Notes under the pieces: model-generated
What the model saw: the letters and a program-made list of their open reading frames with translations, nothing else
Databases searched by the model: none
Told to the model about the DNA's origin: nothing
Assembly: GCF_002483225.1 (NCBI RefSeq)
Contig: NZ_DLHL01000039.1
Span: 1 to 60,429 of the forward strand
Direction of reading: 5' to 3'
Length of the DNA: 60,429 bases
Origin: Gemmatimonas sp. UBA7669
Lineage (GTDB): Bacteria; Gemmatimonadota; Gemmatimonadetes; Gemmatimonadales; Gemmatimonadaceae
Shown here: positions 7,869 to 16,800 of the stretch, one piece after another
Position numbering within the stretch: the stretch's first letter is position 1
Layout of the letters: every line of letters begins with the position of its first letter
Position numbers and translations under genes: made by a program

Positions 7869-8162
7869 CGGGAAAGTCAGTAGAAGCGGGAAGGGGAATG
7901 CGGGGCCGTCCACAGATCTGGGCCGTGGGACGTGCGTTCTGGGTGTGAGTGGTTCGGGGGCGGGGTCGCTCGCGTTTACGAGGCGCTGGTGGATCGGGCG
8001 GTCGGGGTCCGGGCGGAGGTCGAGGTCGAGGTCGAGGTCGGAGTCGAGGTCACGGTCTGGCGAATCGCGTGATGCCCCCGCCACACCACTCCCACTCATC
8101 ACCCACGTCCCACGGCCCAGAACTGCGGATCGCGCACCGCAACCCCGACCGCAGTCACCCAC
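7869..8162. other. Intergenic stretch with a GAGGTC hexanucleotide repeat
   Basis: No gene is supported here. The plus strand is strongly purine-rich at the left. GAGGTC occurs four times in tandem at 8016-8039 and once more at 8048-8053 after a variant unit, so it is a short slippage-prone repeat. To its right the DNA becomes C-rich on the plus strand up to the stop of the TIM-barrel gene. No promoter or terminator stands out. Confidence 0.5.
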
Positions 8163-9077
8163 TCACACCGTACAAATCCGAACCGCCTCCCCCAACGTCT
8201 CGAACCCCGCCTTCTCCGGCATGAACTCATGCGCAAACACTCCCTCGTATCCGCGATCGGCGATCGCGCGTGCGATGGCGCGATAGTTGAGTTCCTGCGC
8301 GTCGCCAATCTCGTGCCGCCCCGGCACACCAGCGGTATGGAAGTGCGCAATCCACGGCCAGGCGCGGCCGATGGTGGCAATCACATCGCCCTCCATGACC
8401 TGCATGTGGTAGATGTCGTAGAGCAGGCGAAACGACGGACTGTTCACGCCTTCGGCCACCGCTACCGCCCAGGCGGTGTGATCGGCGTGGTAGTCCTTGT
8501 GATCGACCTTGCTGTTGAGCATCTCCATGCACAGCACCACGCCGTGCTTTTCGGCGACGGGCATGAGGCGCTTGAGGCCCGTAATGCAGTTGGCGATGCC
8601 CTCGCGATCACTGAGGCCGTTGCGGTTGCCGCTGAACACGACAATGCGCTTGACGCCGGCCGCCGCCGCGCGCGCAATGTAGGGCTCGCCGTCACTCACG
8701 AGCTTGTGGTGATGCTCCACGCGATTGAAGCCCACGGGAATGCTGCCCCAGCTGTTGCCCATGGTGCACTCGAGGCCGTACTGCGCCGGAATGCTCCACT
8801 CCTCAGGGCCCAGGAGATCGATGCCCATGAGACCAATGCGCTTGGCTTCCTTGCACAGGTCATGAATGGGCATGCGCGCAAAACACCAGCGGGCCACCGA
8901 CTGCTTGAGGCGTCCGGCGGCCGGTGAGTCGCTTGCGTTCACCTGTGCCCCCAATGCTGGTGCCGCCAACGCCGGCGCAGCAAACGCCGGGCCCACAACG
9001 GCCGCTGCCCCCATCGTGACGCCGAGGCCGGTAACCAAATGACGGCGGCTATGGGACACGTCGTCAGGCTTCGGCAT
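8163..9077 (-). CDS. Tat-exported TIM-barrel protein, hydroxypyruvate-isomerase-like
   Basis: The 304-residue protein starts MPKPDDVSHSRRHLVTGLGV and continues with a long Ala-rich hydrophobic segment, a twin-arginine signal. The mature part is an AP-endonuclease-2-type TIM barrel. It has the Hyi-family landmarks LCMEMLNSKVDH (metal Glu), LYDIYHMQVMEGD, HFHTAGVPGRHEIGD, ELNY and FAHEF. Relatives isomerise hydroxypyruvate or other small sugars; several are secreted with unknown substrates. The ATG at 9077 is chosen for the twin-arginine leader and a GGAG sequence just upstream; the frame is open to 9131. Confidence 0.85.
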   Translation of the reverse strand: MPKPDDVSHSRRHLVTGLGVTMGAAAVVGPAFAAPALAAPALGAQVNASDSPAAGRLKQSVARWCFARMPIHDLCKEAKRIGLMGIDLLGPEEWSIPAQYGLECTMGNSWGSIPVGFNRVEHHHKLVSDGEPYIARAAAAGVKRIVVFSGNRNGLSDREGIANCITGLKRLMPVAEKHGVVLCMEMLNSKVDHKDYHADHTAWAVAVAEGVNSPSFRLLYDIYHMQVMEGDVIATIGRAWPWIAHFHTAGVPGRHEIGDAQELNYRAIARAIADRGYEGVFAHEFMPEKAGFETLGEAVRICTV

Positions 9078-9143
9078 GCGCACTCCGGAGGCGGGAAGAG
9101 CGACGGTCGTCGGTGACGATGCCCGTCGCAAACTGGGTGAGGC

Positions 9144-10205
9144 TTACTGCAACTGGATGTACAGCGGCACCGGCCAGAGCCGCAAGATCTCTTCACGTGA
9201 CGTAGCCGGCTTGTCGTTCTTGAGCTTGGTGAACTGCTTCCAGCCCGTGAACTGCACCGGCTCTTTCTTGATGTCACGCCAGTAGGTGTCGCGCTTGAGC
9301 CAGGGCGCACCAAAACCGTCCATGTGCATGACCACCTGCACGCGTGGATCGAGCTTGATGTCCTTGGCATTGGTCACGCCCTTGGGGGTGAAGCGATGCA
9401 CGACCAGAATCTTGGGCGGCAGGTTGTGCTTCTCCACCAGATTGGCGAGGTAGCGGATGGCATAGTTGATGTCGGCCGCGTCGTAGGTGCCGATGCGCTT
9501 GCCGGGAATGCCGCCGTTCTTCATGGAGAATTCAGGGTCGATGCCCAGGTGCACGTCGGGACGCACGAGGAACTTCTCGATCCACGGCAGTTCGTCGCGC
9601 AACGTGCTCTGACCGACTTGCAGGTCGACGAACATGATGGCGTTCTTGCTCTTCGCCCACCCGTACACCTTCTCGATGAGCGAGCTGTCCATACGTGTGC
9701 GATACTTGCCGCTCGGCCCCGGATGCGGATTGGCCACCATGGCAATGAGATGCATGGCCGGCTGTACCGGGTGTGCCGGGTCGGCCTTGTTCCATGCCGC
9801 CACTTCCGCGTCGAGCTTGCGCATCATTTCCGGTGGATCGAACTCACCGAGGATGCCCATGCGCCGGCTCAGCGGATTGCCATAGAACGCAATGATGCGC
9901 TTGGCAGGAAGAATCGAGCCAGGCAGGGGCGCGGGCATCTTGGGCGGCCAGAGCGAATCGGCGTCGCTGCCGGCATCGCGGAAGGCCATATGCCGATTGC
10001 CCGCCTGCGGTCCAAGTGAACCACGCACCTTCTTGCGGCCAGTGTCGGCTGAAGCGGGCTTGGAGGACGCGCCCTTGGTTGCCGCCCCAGTCGCGCGCGA
10101 GCCACCACCGGTCGTGTTGGACTGCGCCGAAAGCGGCGTGACAAATACCGTAGCAAGCAGGGCACCAGACAGCAGTCCGGTGGAGAACGAACGAACAGAA
10201 CGCAT
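9144..10205 (-). CDS. Secreted protein of unknown function, probably TIM-barrel-like
   Basis: I do not recognise the family. The 353-residue protein has a signal peptide (MRSVRSFSTGLLSGALLATV, cleavage near PLSAQS), then a Ser/Thr/Ala-rich linker of about 60 residues. A folded domain follows: AKRIIAFYGNPLSRRMGILGEF, AMHLIAMVANPHPGPSGKY, IMFVDLQVGQST, HLGIDPEFSMKNG and ILVVHRFT. Alternating hydrophobic strands ending in acidic or aromatic residues (VDLQ, IDPEF, VVHRF) suggest a glycosidase-like barrel with Asp/Glu in the centre. An in-frame GTG at 10214 is an alternative start. It lies 66 bp upstream of the Tat-exported barrel on the same strand, so the two may be co-transcribed. Confidence 0.7.
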   Translation of the reverse strand: MRSVRSFSTGLLSGALLATVFVTPLSAQSNTTGGGSRATGAATKGASSKPASADTGRKKVRGSLGPQAGNRHMAFRDAGSDADSLWPPKMPAPLPGSILPAKRIIAFYGNPLSRRMGILGEFDPPEMMRKLDAEVAAWNKADPAHPVQPAMHLIAMVANPHPGPSGKYRTRMDSSLIEKVYGWAKSKNAIMFVDLQVGQSTLRDELPWIEKFLVRPDVHLGIDPEFSMKNGGIPGKRIGTYDAADINYAIRYLANLVEKHNLPPKILVVHRFTPKGVTNAKDIKLDPRVQVVMHMDGFGAPWLKRDTYWRDIKKEPVQFTGWKQFTKLKNDKPATSREEILRLWPVPLYIQLQ

Positions 10206-10268
10206 GGCAGACACGCTGGGGAAGAGCGAAGGGATACGAAGGAGTGTAGGACGTGATACCCGTCGACG

Positions 10269-11027
10269 CTAGCGACGTTGCGTTTTGCGACGTGATGTCG
10301 GTGACGCTTCGGGCAGCTCGCGAGGTGCCGGATAGTTCATGCGCGCGAGGATGACGGCCGCGCGGCGCGTGGCAATGTTGCCCTGTGGTGACCAGCGCCG
10401 AGGTGAGGGCAGAATGGCCGCCATGCGCGCGGCCTCCTCACGAGTGAGCTTGGCCGCACTCTTGCGAAAGTGTCGCTGCGCACCCGCCTCGGCGCCGAAC
10501 TCATCGGGGCCCCACTCGGCGAGATTGATGTACAGGTCGAGGATGCGTTCCTTGCTCAGCAGGAGCTCGAGCCAGAGCGTGAGATAGACCTCGAGTCCTT
10601 TGCGGATGAACGAGCGACCGTTCCAGAGGAAGATATTCTTGGCCACCTGCTGCGTGAGCGTGCTCGCACCGCGCAGTCGTCCGCCCTGGCGCCGACGCTC
10701 GAGCGCCTTGCGCAGTTCGAGCGTGTCGATGCCGAAGTGCAGGTAGAAGCGGTCGTCTTCCGAGGCCAGCACGGCGCGGCGCAGACGCGGTGACTGCTGC
10801 TCGCGCGACACCGGCGTATGCCGCGGAAACACGGGGCGCGTGCCATCCATGAGACGACTGCCGGCGCGGGCCAGCATGACCGCCGTGATGGGTGGGTCGA
10901 CCACCGAGAACAGCAGGATGGCCGGCACTGGAAGCAGCAGGAACACGGCGAGACCGATAGCCAAGCGGCGCAGCCAACGTCGCCACCCGGTACCGCGCTT
11001 CGTGCCCGTCTTGCGGCGAGGACTCAT
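10269..11027 (-). CDS. mtgA: Monofunctional biosynthetic peptidoglycan transglycosylase
   Basis: The 252-residue protein has a basic N-terminus, one membrane segment (LAIGLAVFLLLPVPAILLFSVV) and a glycosyltransferase-51 domain. Landmarks are LRRAVLASEDDRFYLHFGID (the catalytic Glu in ASEDDRFY), GRLRGASTLTQQVAKNIFL, KGLEVYLTLWLELLLSKERILDLYINLAEWG and EAARMAAILPSP. It polymerises lipid II into glycan strands and lacks a penicillin-binding transpeptidase part. The ATG at 11027 lies 7 bp after the acyltransferase stop, so the two genes form an envelope-building operon. The open frame further upstream is antisense-like and rejected. Confidence 0.93.
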   Translation of the reverse strand: MSPRRKTGTKRGTGWRRWLRRLAIGLAVFLLLPVPAILLFSVVDPPITAVMLARAGSRLMDGTRPVFPRHTPVSREQQSPRLRRAVLASEDDRFYLHFGIDTLELRKALERRRQGGRLRGASTLTQQVAKNIFLWNGRSFIRKGLEVYLTLWLELLLSKERILDLYINLAEWGPDEFGAEAGAQRHFRKSAAKLTREEAARMAAILPSPRRWSPQGNIATRRAAVILARMNYPAPRELPEASPTSRRKTQRR

Positions 11028-11034
11028 GCAGTGC

Positions 11035-11973
11035 TCACGGCTCCCGCAGGTGCGGCGGTGTGTCGGGTGGCTGACGGCGCCAGCGTCGGTGCTGCCAGAA
11101 GTACTGGTCGGGATACTCACGCACCTTGGCTTCGAGCATGGCCGTGTAGCGCCGCACGATGGCGTCGATGTCGTGCTCGCGGTCCCCGGTGCGCTCCACG
11201 ACGACGGGTTCGCACTCAAAGGCGTAGCGCCCGTTCGGCAGGCGCACGAAGACCATGAACAGCACCGGGGTATCGAAACGCAGCGCAAACACGGCCGGTC
11301 CACGCGGCGTCTTGGCCGGTCGTCCGAAGAAGGGCACGAAGGTACTGGCCAATCCGAGCGCGTCGTGGTCGCTGAGAAAGGCCACGAGATGATTGTCGCG
11401 CAACGCGCGTGGCGTGCGGCGCACGGCATCCTTGTCGTGGATGACCTGCATGCCGATGTCGTGGCGCGTGCGCGTCACGTACGCTTCGAAGATCGGATTG
11501 GCCATGCCACGGGCCACCGCGTCGATGGGCACACCACGCGCGGCCACAAAGGCCCCGCCCAGTTCCCAGTTGCCGAGATGTCCGGTGACGCAGATGATGC
11601 CCTGCCCCTTGGCGAGAGCGGCTTCCACGTGTTCCCATCCACTCACGCGTTCAACGCGCGCGAGCAGATCCTCGCGTGAGGTGCCGGGGAGAATGGCGGC
11701 CTCGATGGAGGTGCGGCCCAGGTTGTCGTAGGAGCGTTCGGCCAGACGCTGCACGTCGGCGGGCGACAGATCGGGAAAGGCCGCCGCGATCTGGCGTTCC
11801 ACGACGCCGCGGCGGATGCCCAGTGGCCGATAGGCAAAGCGGGCCAGCCGTCCTCCCACCCAACTGGCGCCACGCCAGCCCAGCAGGCGGAGGGCCGCGA
11901 CGGCGCCGCGTGTGGCGGCGTATTCGAGACGATGCGCCAGCGTGGGGCGACGTGCGGGGGATGATTCGGCCAT
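11035..11973 (-). CDS. Lysophospholipid/lipid A acyltransferase, LpxL/HtrB family
   Basis: The 312-residue protein has the family block GIICVTGHLGNWELGGAF, which contains the catalytic HX4E motif (HLGNWE). Further family blocks are VARGMANPIFEAYVTRTRH, LVAFLSDHDAL, FFGRPAKTPRGPAVFALR and a C-terminal PDQYFWQHRRW. These enzymes add secondary acyl chains to lipid A or related lipids at the inner membrane. Linkage to the transglycosylase gene 7 bp downstream fits a cell-envelope role. The exact acceptor and chain length cannot be told. Confidence 0.9.
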   Translation of the reverse strand: MAESSPARRPTLAHRLEYAATRGAVAALRLLGWRGASWVGGRLARFAYRPLGIRRGVVERQIAAAFPDLSPADVQRLAERSYDNLGRTSIEAAILPGTSREDLLARVERVSGWEHVEAALAKGQGIICVTGHLGNWELGGAFVAARGVPIDAVARGMANPIFEAYVTRTRHDIGMQVIHDKDAVRRTPRALRDNHLVAFLSDHDALGLASTFVPFFGRPAKTPRGPAVFALRFDTPVLFMVFVRLPNGRYAFECEPVVVERTGDREHDIDAIVRRYTAMLEAKVREYPDQYFWQHRRWRRQPPDTPPHLREP

Positions 11974-12027
11974 GCACGGGAAATGTAACCGGTCCCTCGC
12001 GTGGTCTGTGGTGACATATTGCAGGGA

Positions 12028-12948
12028 ATGACGGCATCACCCCACCCACCAACGTCCCCGGTCTCGCCGCCTCTGCCCAACGCCCAGCGTCTGGCCCAGG
12101 TGGGCCTGCTGGTCAACGCCGGTCTGGCGGTCATCAAGCTGGTGGCGGGTCTGTTGGGCAACGCGTACGCCCTCGTGGCCGATGCCATCGAGAGTGCCAC
12201 GGATATGGTGGGGTCGCTGGTAGTCTGGGGCGGTTTGCGCATTGCCAGTCGAGACCCGGACGCGCAGTACCCCTTTGGCTACGGCCGGGCCGAGGCGTTG
12301 GCGGGTGCCGTGGTGGCCGCGCTCATGTTTGGCGCGGCGGCCGGCATCACGGTGGAGGCCATTCGCGAGATCCGCACACCGCATCATGCGCCCGCGCCCT
12401 GGACGCTGGTCGTGCTGCTGGTGGTGATCGTGGTCAAAGAGACCTTGGCCAAGCGGGTGGCGTCGGCCGGTGCGGCGTCGGGCAGTACGGCGGTCACGGC
12501 CGACGCCTGGCATCATCGCTCGGATGCCATCAGTTCCTTTGCGGCATTTGTTGGCATCACCGCCGCCGTGGTTGGCGGTGAAGGGTGGGAGGTGGCCGAC
12601 GACTGGGCCGCGCTCGTGGCGGCCACCATCATCGCGGTGAATGGCATGCTGCTGCTGCGTCGGGCCCTGCACGAATTGATGGATCGCGCCCCCGGCCCGG
12701 CGGTGCTGTCGTGCATCAGCGAGGCGGCCCTGGGCACCAGCGGCGTGCTGGCCATCGAGAAGCTCAAGGTGCGGAAGACCGGCACCGCGTTCTACGTGGA
12801 CATTCACGTGCAGGCCGATCCGTCCATGACGCTGCACGAGGCGCATATTCTTTCCGGTCGGGTGAAGGGGGCCATTCGCAGACAGCTGCCCGCGGCGGCG
12901 GGTGTGCTCATTCACATGGAACCCTACGAACCCCATCTCACCGCATGA
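12028..12948 (+). CDS. Cation diffusion facilitator (CDF) metal transporter
   Basis: The 306-residue protein has six predicted membrane helices and the family metal site: VADAIESATDMVGSLVVW in helix 2 and TADAWHHRSDAISSFAAF in helix 5. The C-terminal cytoplasmic domain has VLAIEKLKVRKTG..FYVDIHVQADPSMTLHEAH. CDF proteins export divalent metals such as Zn, Co, Fe or Mn in exchange for protons. The ATG at 12028 follows a GCAGGGA sequence; the frame is open to a GTG at 12001. The stop overlaps the PPK2 start as ATGA. Confidence 0.93.
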   Translation: MTASPHPPTSPVSPPLPNAQRLAQVGLLVNAGLAVIKLVAGLLGNAYALVADAIESATDMVGSLVVWGGLRIASRDPDAQYPFGYGRAEALAGAVVAALMFGAAAGITVEAIREIRTPHHAPAPWTLVVLLVVIVVKETLAKRVASAGAASGSTAVTADAWHHRSDAISSFAAFVGITAAVVGGEGWEVADDWAALVAATIIAVNGMLLLRRALHELMDRAPGPAVLSCISEAALGTSGVLAIEKLKVRKTGTAFYVDIHVQADPSMTLHEAHILSGRVKGAIRRQLPAAAGVLIHMEPYEPHLTA

Positions 12949-13814
12949 CGGCTCCTTCGCAGCACGCGCGTTCAGACAAGGCGCTGGTCTCCCTGACCAG
13001 TGTGGGCCTCACGCCGCTGGTACCCGTCAATCCCACCGCGCCGCTGGACCTGGGCAATGCGGCGGCGCGGGTATCTGGCGCGGCCAACAAGAAGGAGCTC
13101 GAGGCGGCCCTGGCGCAGCGTCTTGCTCGGCTCGAGGTGCTGCAGGATGCGCTGTTTGCCGATGGGCGCCACGCCGTGCTGCTGGTGCTGCAGGGCCGCG
13201 ATGCCTCGGGCAAGGACGGCGTCATCAAGACGGTATGTGGGGCGTTCAATCCAACGGGCGTGCGCGTGACGGCGTTTGGTCCGCCCACGCCGTTGGAGTT
13301 GCGCCATGATTTTTTGTGGCGGGTCCATCAGGCGGTGCCGCCGCGTGGACAGGTGGGTGTGTTCAATCGCTCTCACTACGAGGATGTGCTGGCGGTGCGC
13401 GTGCGCCGGCTTGCGCCGGAAACCATCTGGCGGGCGCGGTATGCGCACATCAACGCCTTCGAGGAACTGCTGCACGCCAACGGCGTGGTGATTTGCAAGT
13501 GCTTTCTGCATGTCTCGCAGGACGAGCAGCATGAACGGCTCACCGAGCGCCTGGATGATCCGCACAAGAACTGGAAGTTTCGCGCCGAGGACATCGAGGA
13601 CCGCGCGCGCTGGCCCGAGTACACCGAGGCCTACCACGAGGCGCTCACACGTTGCAGCACCGCGGCCGCACCATGGTATGTGGTGCCGTCTGACAGCAAG
13701 ACCGTACGCAACCTGCTCATTGCCGATGTGCTGATGCGCGCCATGGAGGCGTTGCCGCTGCAGTATCCCACCATGCCGGACGCCGTGCGCGAGGCGGCTC
13801 GTGATTTTCGCTAA
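12945..13814 (+). CDS. PPK2-family polyphosphate kinase/nucleotide phosphotransferase
   Basis: The 289-residue product has the PPK2 Walker A QGRDASGKDGVIK, the FGPPTPLELRHDFLWRVH block, Walker B VGVFNRSHYEDVLAVRV, and the lid/C-terminal motifs LHVSQDEQHERLTERLDDPHKNWKF and WYVVPSDSKTVRNLLIADVL. PPK2 enzymes move phosphate between polyphosphate and nucleotides (ADP or AMP to ATP or ADP). The subclass cannot be fixed by eye. The gene is coupled to the CDF transporter (ATGA) and overlaps the histidine kinase start by 14 bp, so the three are likely one transcript. Confidence 0.92.
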   Translation: MTAPSQHARSDKALVSLTSVGLTPLVPVNPTAPLDLGNAAARVSGAANKKELEAALAQRLARLEVLQDALFADGRHAVLLVLQGRDASGKDGVIKTVCGAFNPTGVRVTAFGPPTPLELRHDFLWRVHQAVPPRGQVGVFNRSHYEDVLAVRVRRLAPETIWRARYAHINAFEELLHANGVVICKCFLHVSQDEQHERLTERLDDPHKNWKFRAEDIEDRARWPEYTEAYHEALTRCSTAAAPWYVVPSDSKTVRNLLIADVLMRAMEALPLQYPTMPDAVREAARDFR

Positions 13815-16800
13815 GCGGCCACTCGGCCTGTTCTTGAGACTGTCGTTGGCATTGTCGCTGACGGCACTGCCAGGCGAAACGCATGCGCAGTCACAGCCAC
13901 AGGCTCAGGCGGCAACGCGCGTTGAACAGGCGGTGCCGAGCGGCCATGTGGTACGCACAGTAGCTGAACGACGCTTCGATGCGGCGTCGGGTCTGCGCGC
14001 GTCAACGGTATTTGCCATGGCGCAGGACCAGACCGGTGTCCCCTGGCTGGCCACCGACGACGGGGTGTTCTCGTACGCGGGCGCGCAATGGCGCCGCGAG
14101 GCTATGCCTCCCGAGTTCGAGCGTCAGCAGGTGAGAGCGCTGCTGCACGCCGCCGACGGCGGTCGCTGGATGGGCACGCGCAGTGGCCTGGTGTACCGCG
14201 CGCCCGACGGACGGTTTGTCGTGTATCGTGAGGCCGATGGTCTGGCGGGTGGTACGGTGTTCAGCCTCATCGAAAGCGATGCCATCGATGGGCGTGTGCA
14301 GGTGTTGGCGGGCACGTCGCGCGGAGTGTCACGATTCAACGGCAGTGGCTTTGAGTCGGTGCCACTCCCGCCAGACCTGAACGCGCTGGCGCTCATGCTG
14401 CAGGAGGCCCGGGCGGTTGATGGCAGCTCGGAGTTGTGGGTGGCGAGTGCACGCGGCCAAGTGGCGCGCCTTCATCGTGGTACGTGGCGGGTATTCTCAG
14501 CGGCCGATGGATTGACCACCGAGAGCGCCGAGCATCTGGCAAGTGCGCGTGGTGACTCGGGGAGCACCGTGTACGTGGCGGGTCGCGGCGGTGTGTTCGT
14601 GTTGCGTCGCTCGGCGGAGGGCGAGCGATTTGAACGAGTGCCCGGCGCACCGGACAATGCGTATCGCGTGGAGGCTGTACCGACCACGGACGCGCGCTCG
14701 CACGCGGTGTGGGTGGGCACGTCTGACGGCCGCGTGCTGCAGTGGGACGGTGCGACCTGGCACACGGTATCCACGCGCCTGTCCGACTCGCATGGCACCA
14801 TTACCATGCTGCAGCATCTTGCCGGTCATGGCGGCGGGTCGGCGGTGTATGCGGCGGCGCGCGGTGCGTATCTGGTGCGCTTGTCGCAGGGCGTGGCCGC
14901 TGGTGTGTCGGTGTTTCCTGATCGCGGATCACCGTATGTGAACGCCGTGGTCGCCGAGCGCGGTGCTGATGGCCGTGACGTGCTGTGGGTGGCCACGCAG
15001 GACAGCGGTCTCGTGCGGTTGGGTGCGATGGGCGATGTACGTCGTTTTGGCTTTGAGCCGGGCAGCTCACGTGGTGCGGTGACCGACCTGTTGCGCGTCT
15101 CCGTGTCGCCGCCCGGTCCGGTAATTCCGGGTGCTGAGGCGCCGCGCACTACCTTGGCGTTGGCCAACGGTGTGCCCTGGCGATTCGATGGGGCGGGCTT
15201 TGCGCCCATGCTCAGTGGCTTGAACGGCACGCGTGTCCATCAGGTGCGGCGCCTGCCCGACGTTGATGGTGTGGAGGCCCTGTTGGCTGCCACCGACGAC
15301 GGCGTATTCCGCTGGAGCGGGTCACGCTGGGAGCGCGCACCGGTCGACGTGCGCGGCCCGGTCACGTCGTTGGCGAGCGGTGTCGAGCGTGGCGCGCGCG
15401 TGCTGTATGTCGGCGGCGTCCACACCATCACCACGCTGGGTCGTGGTGTATCACGCGTCGATACGCTGCCTGCGTTGTCGGCCAGTCTGGGCATTGGGAG
15501 CGTACGTCGCGTTTGTACCAGTGGGGCGAGTACCTCGGGCTACGCATTTGCGTTCGACACGGAACGTGGCGTGTTCTGGCGTCGTCTCGACGAGCGTGAG
15601 CCATGGCGCGCGCTGCCGCTGCGGTTGCGGCGTGTGCTCACCAGCCTCGGCGCCACCGATCTCGTGTGCCTCGACAACGGCCGGCTTGCGGTGGGGACCT
15701 TTGCCGGACTGGCGCTGTTCGATGTGTCGGCGGCCTCGGTGGACGCGTGGCGCATTCTGTCGCAGGTGGCGGATGCCGATGGTCTGCCGGCCAATGCCAT
15801 TTCTGCGGTGGCCACCTCTGGACACCCCGAACTGCTGTGGGTAGGCACGGGTTTTGGACTGGGTGTGGTGGATGTGGCGCGCGCCGCGCAGTTGTCGCCG
15901 GCCCGACTGGCGCTGCGCGTGACGGTGCAGGGCGCCCGTGAAGTGCGCGACGGTGATGTTCTGATGCCCACGGACAACGATCTCCACGTGGAGCCGTCGC
16001 TGCTCACCTATCATCGGGAAGAGCTCACACGGTTTCGGGTGCAGTTGAGTGAAGGCGAACTGACCTCGCCGCGCGTGGCGGTGGATTCCCTCGGGGGCGA
16101 GTGGCTCGATGTGCCTGATCGCTACTACCACGATCTGCCACCCGGTCGCTACACACTCACCGTGTGGGCGTACGATTGGGCTGGACGGGAGTACGGTCCC
16201 ATTCTGCGGCATTTCAGCATGCAGGTGCCCGCCTACGAGTCGCCGGCCGCGCTCGTCACCTACGGTGCGCTCATTGCGCTCATCCTCACGGGTGCCTATC
16301 AGTGGCGCATGGCGACACTGCGCAGCAGCACGCAGCGACTGCTCGAGCGTGAGCGCCAGGCCGACGCCGAGCGCGCGTGGTTTCAGGAGCAGGTACGCGA
16401 GGCGCAGAAGCTCGAGTCACTGGGCACGTTGGCCGGCGGTGTGGCACATGACTTCAACAACCTGCTTGGCGTCATTCGCGGCAACGCGGAGCTGGCGCGC
16501 ACCGCGCTGCGCAAGGGACGCAGCAACGCCGATCACCTCGGCGCCATTCTCGATGCCAGTGACCGCGCGCGTGATATTGTACGGCAGATCCTCACGTTCA
16601 GTCGGCGCTCCACGCCCACGCGCGAGTATGTGAACTTGTCGCGTCTGGTGCTGGACCTGCAGCCGCTGCTGCGGCGCATGGTGCCGCGCACGGTGCAACT
16701 GGTGACCACCGGCGCGGAGCACGCACACCTCGTGCAGGGCGACCCCACGCAGTTGCAGCAATTGCTGCTCAACCTGGTGTCGAACGCCGAGTACGCGCTG

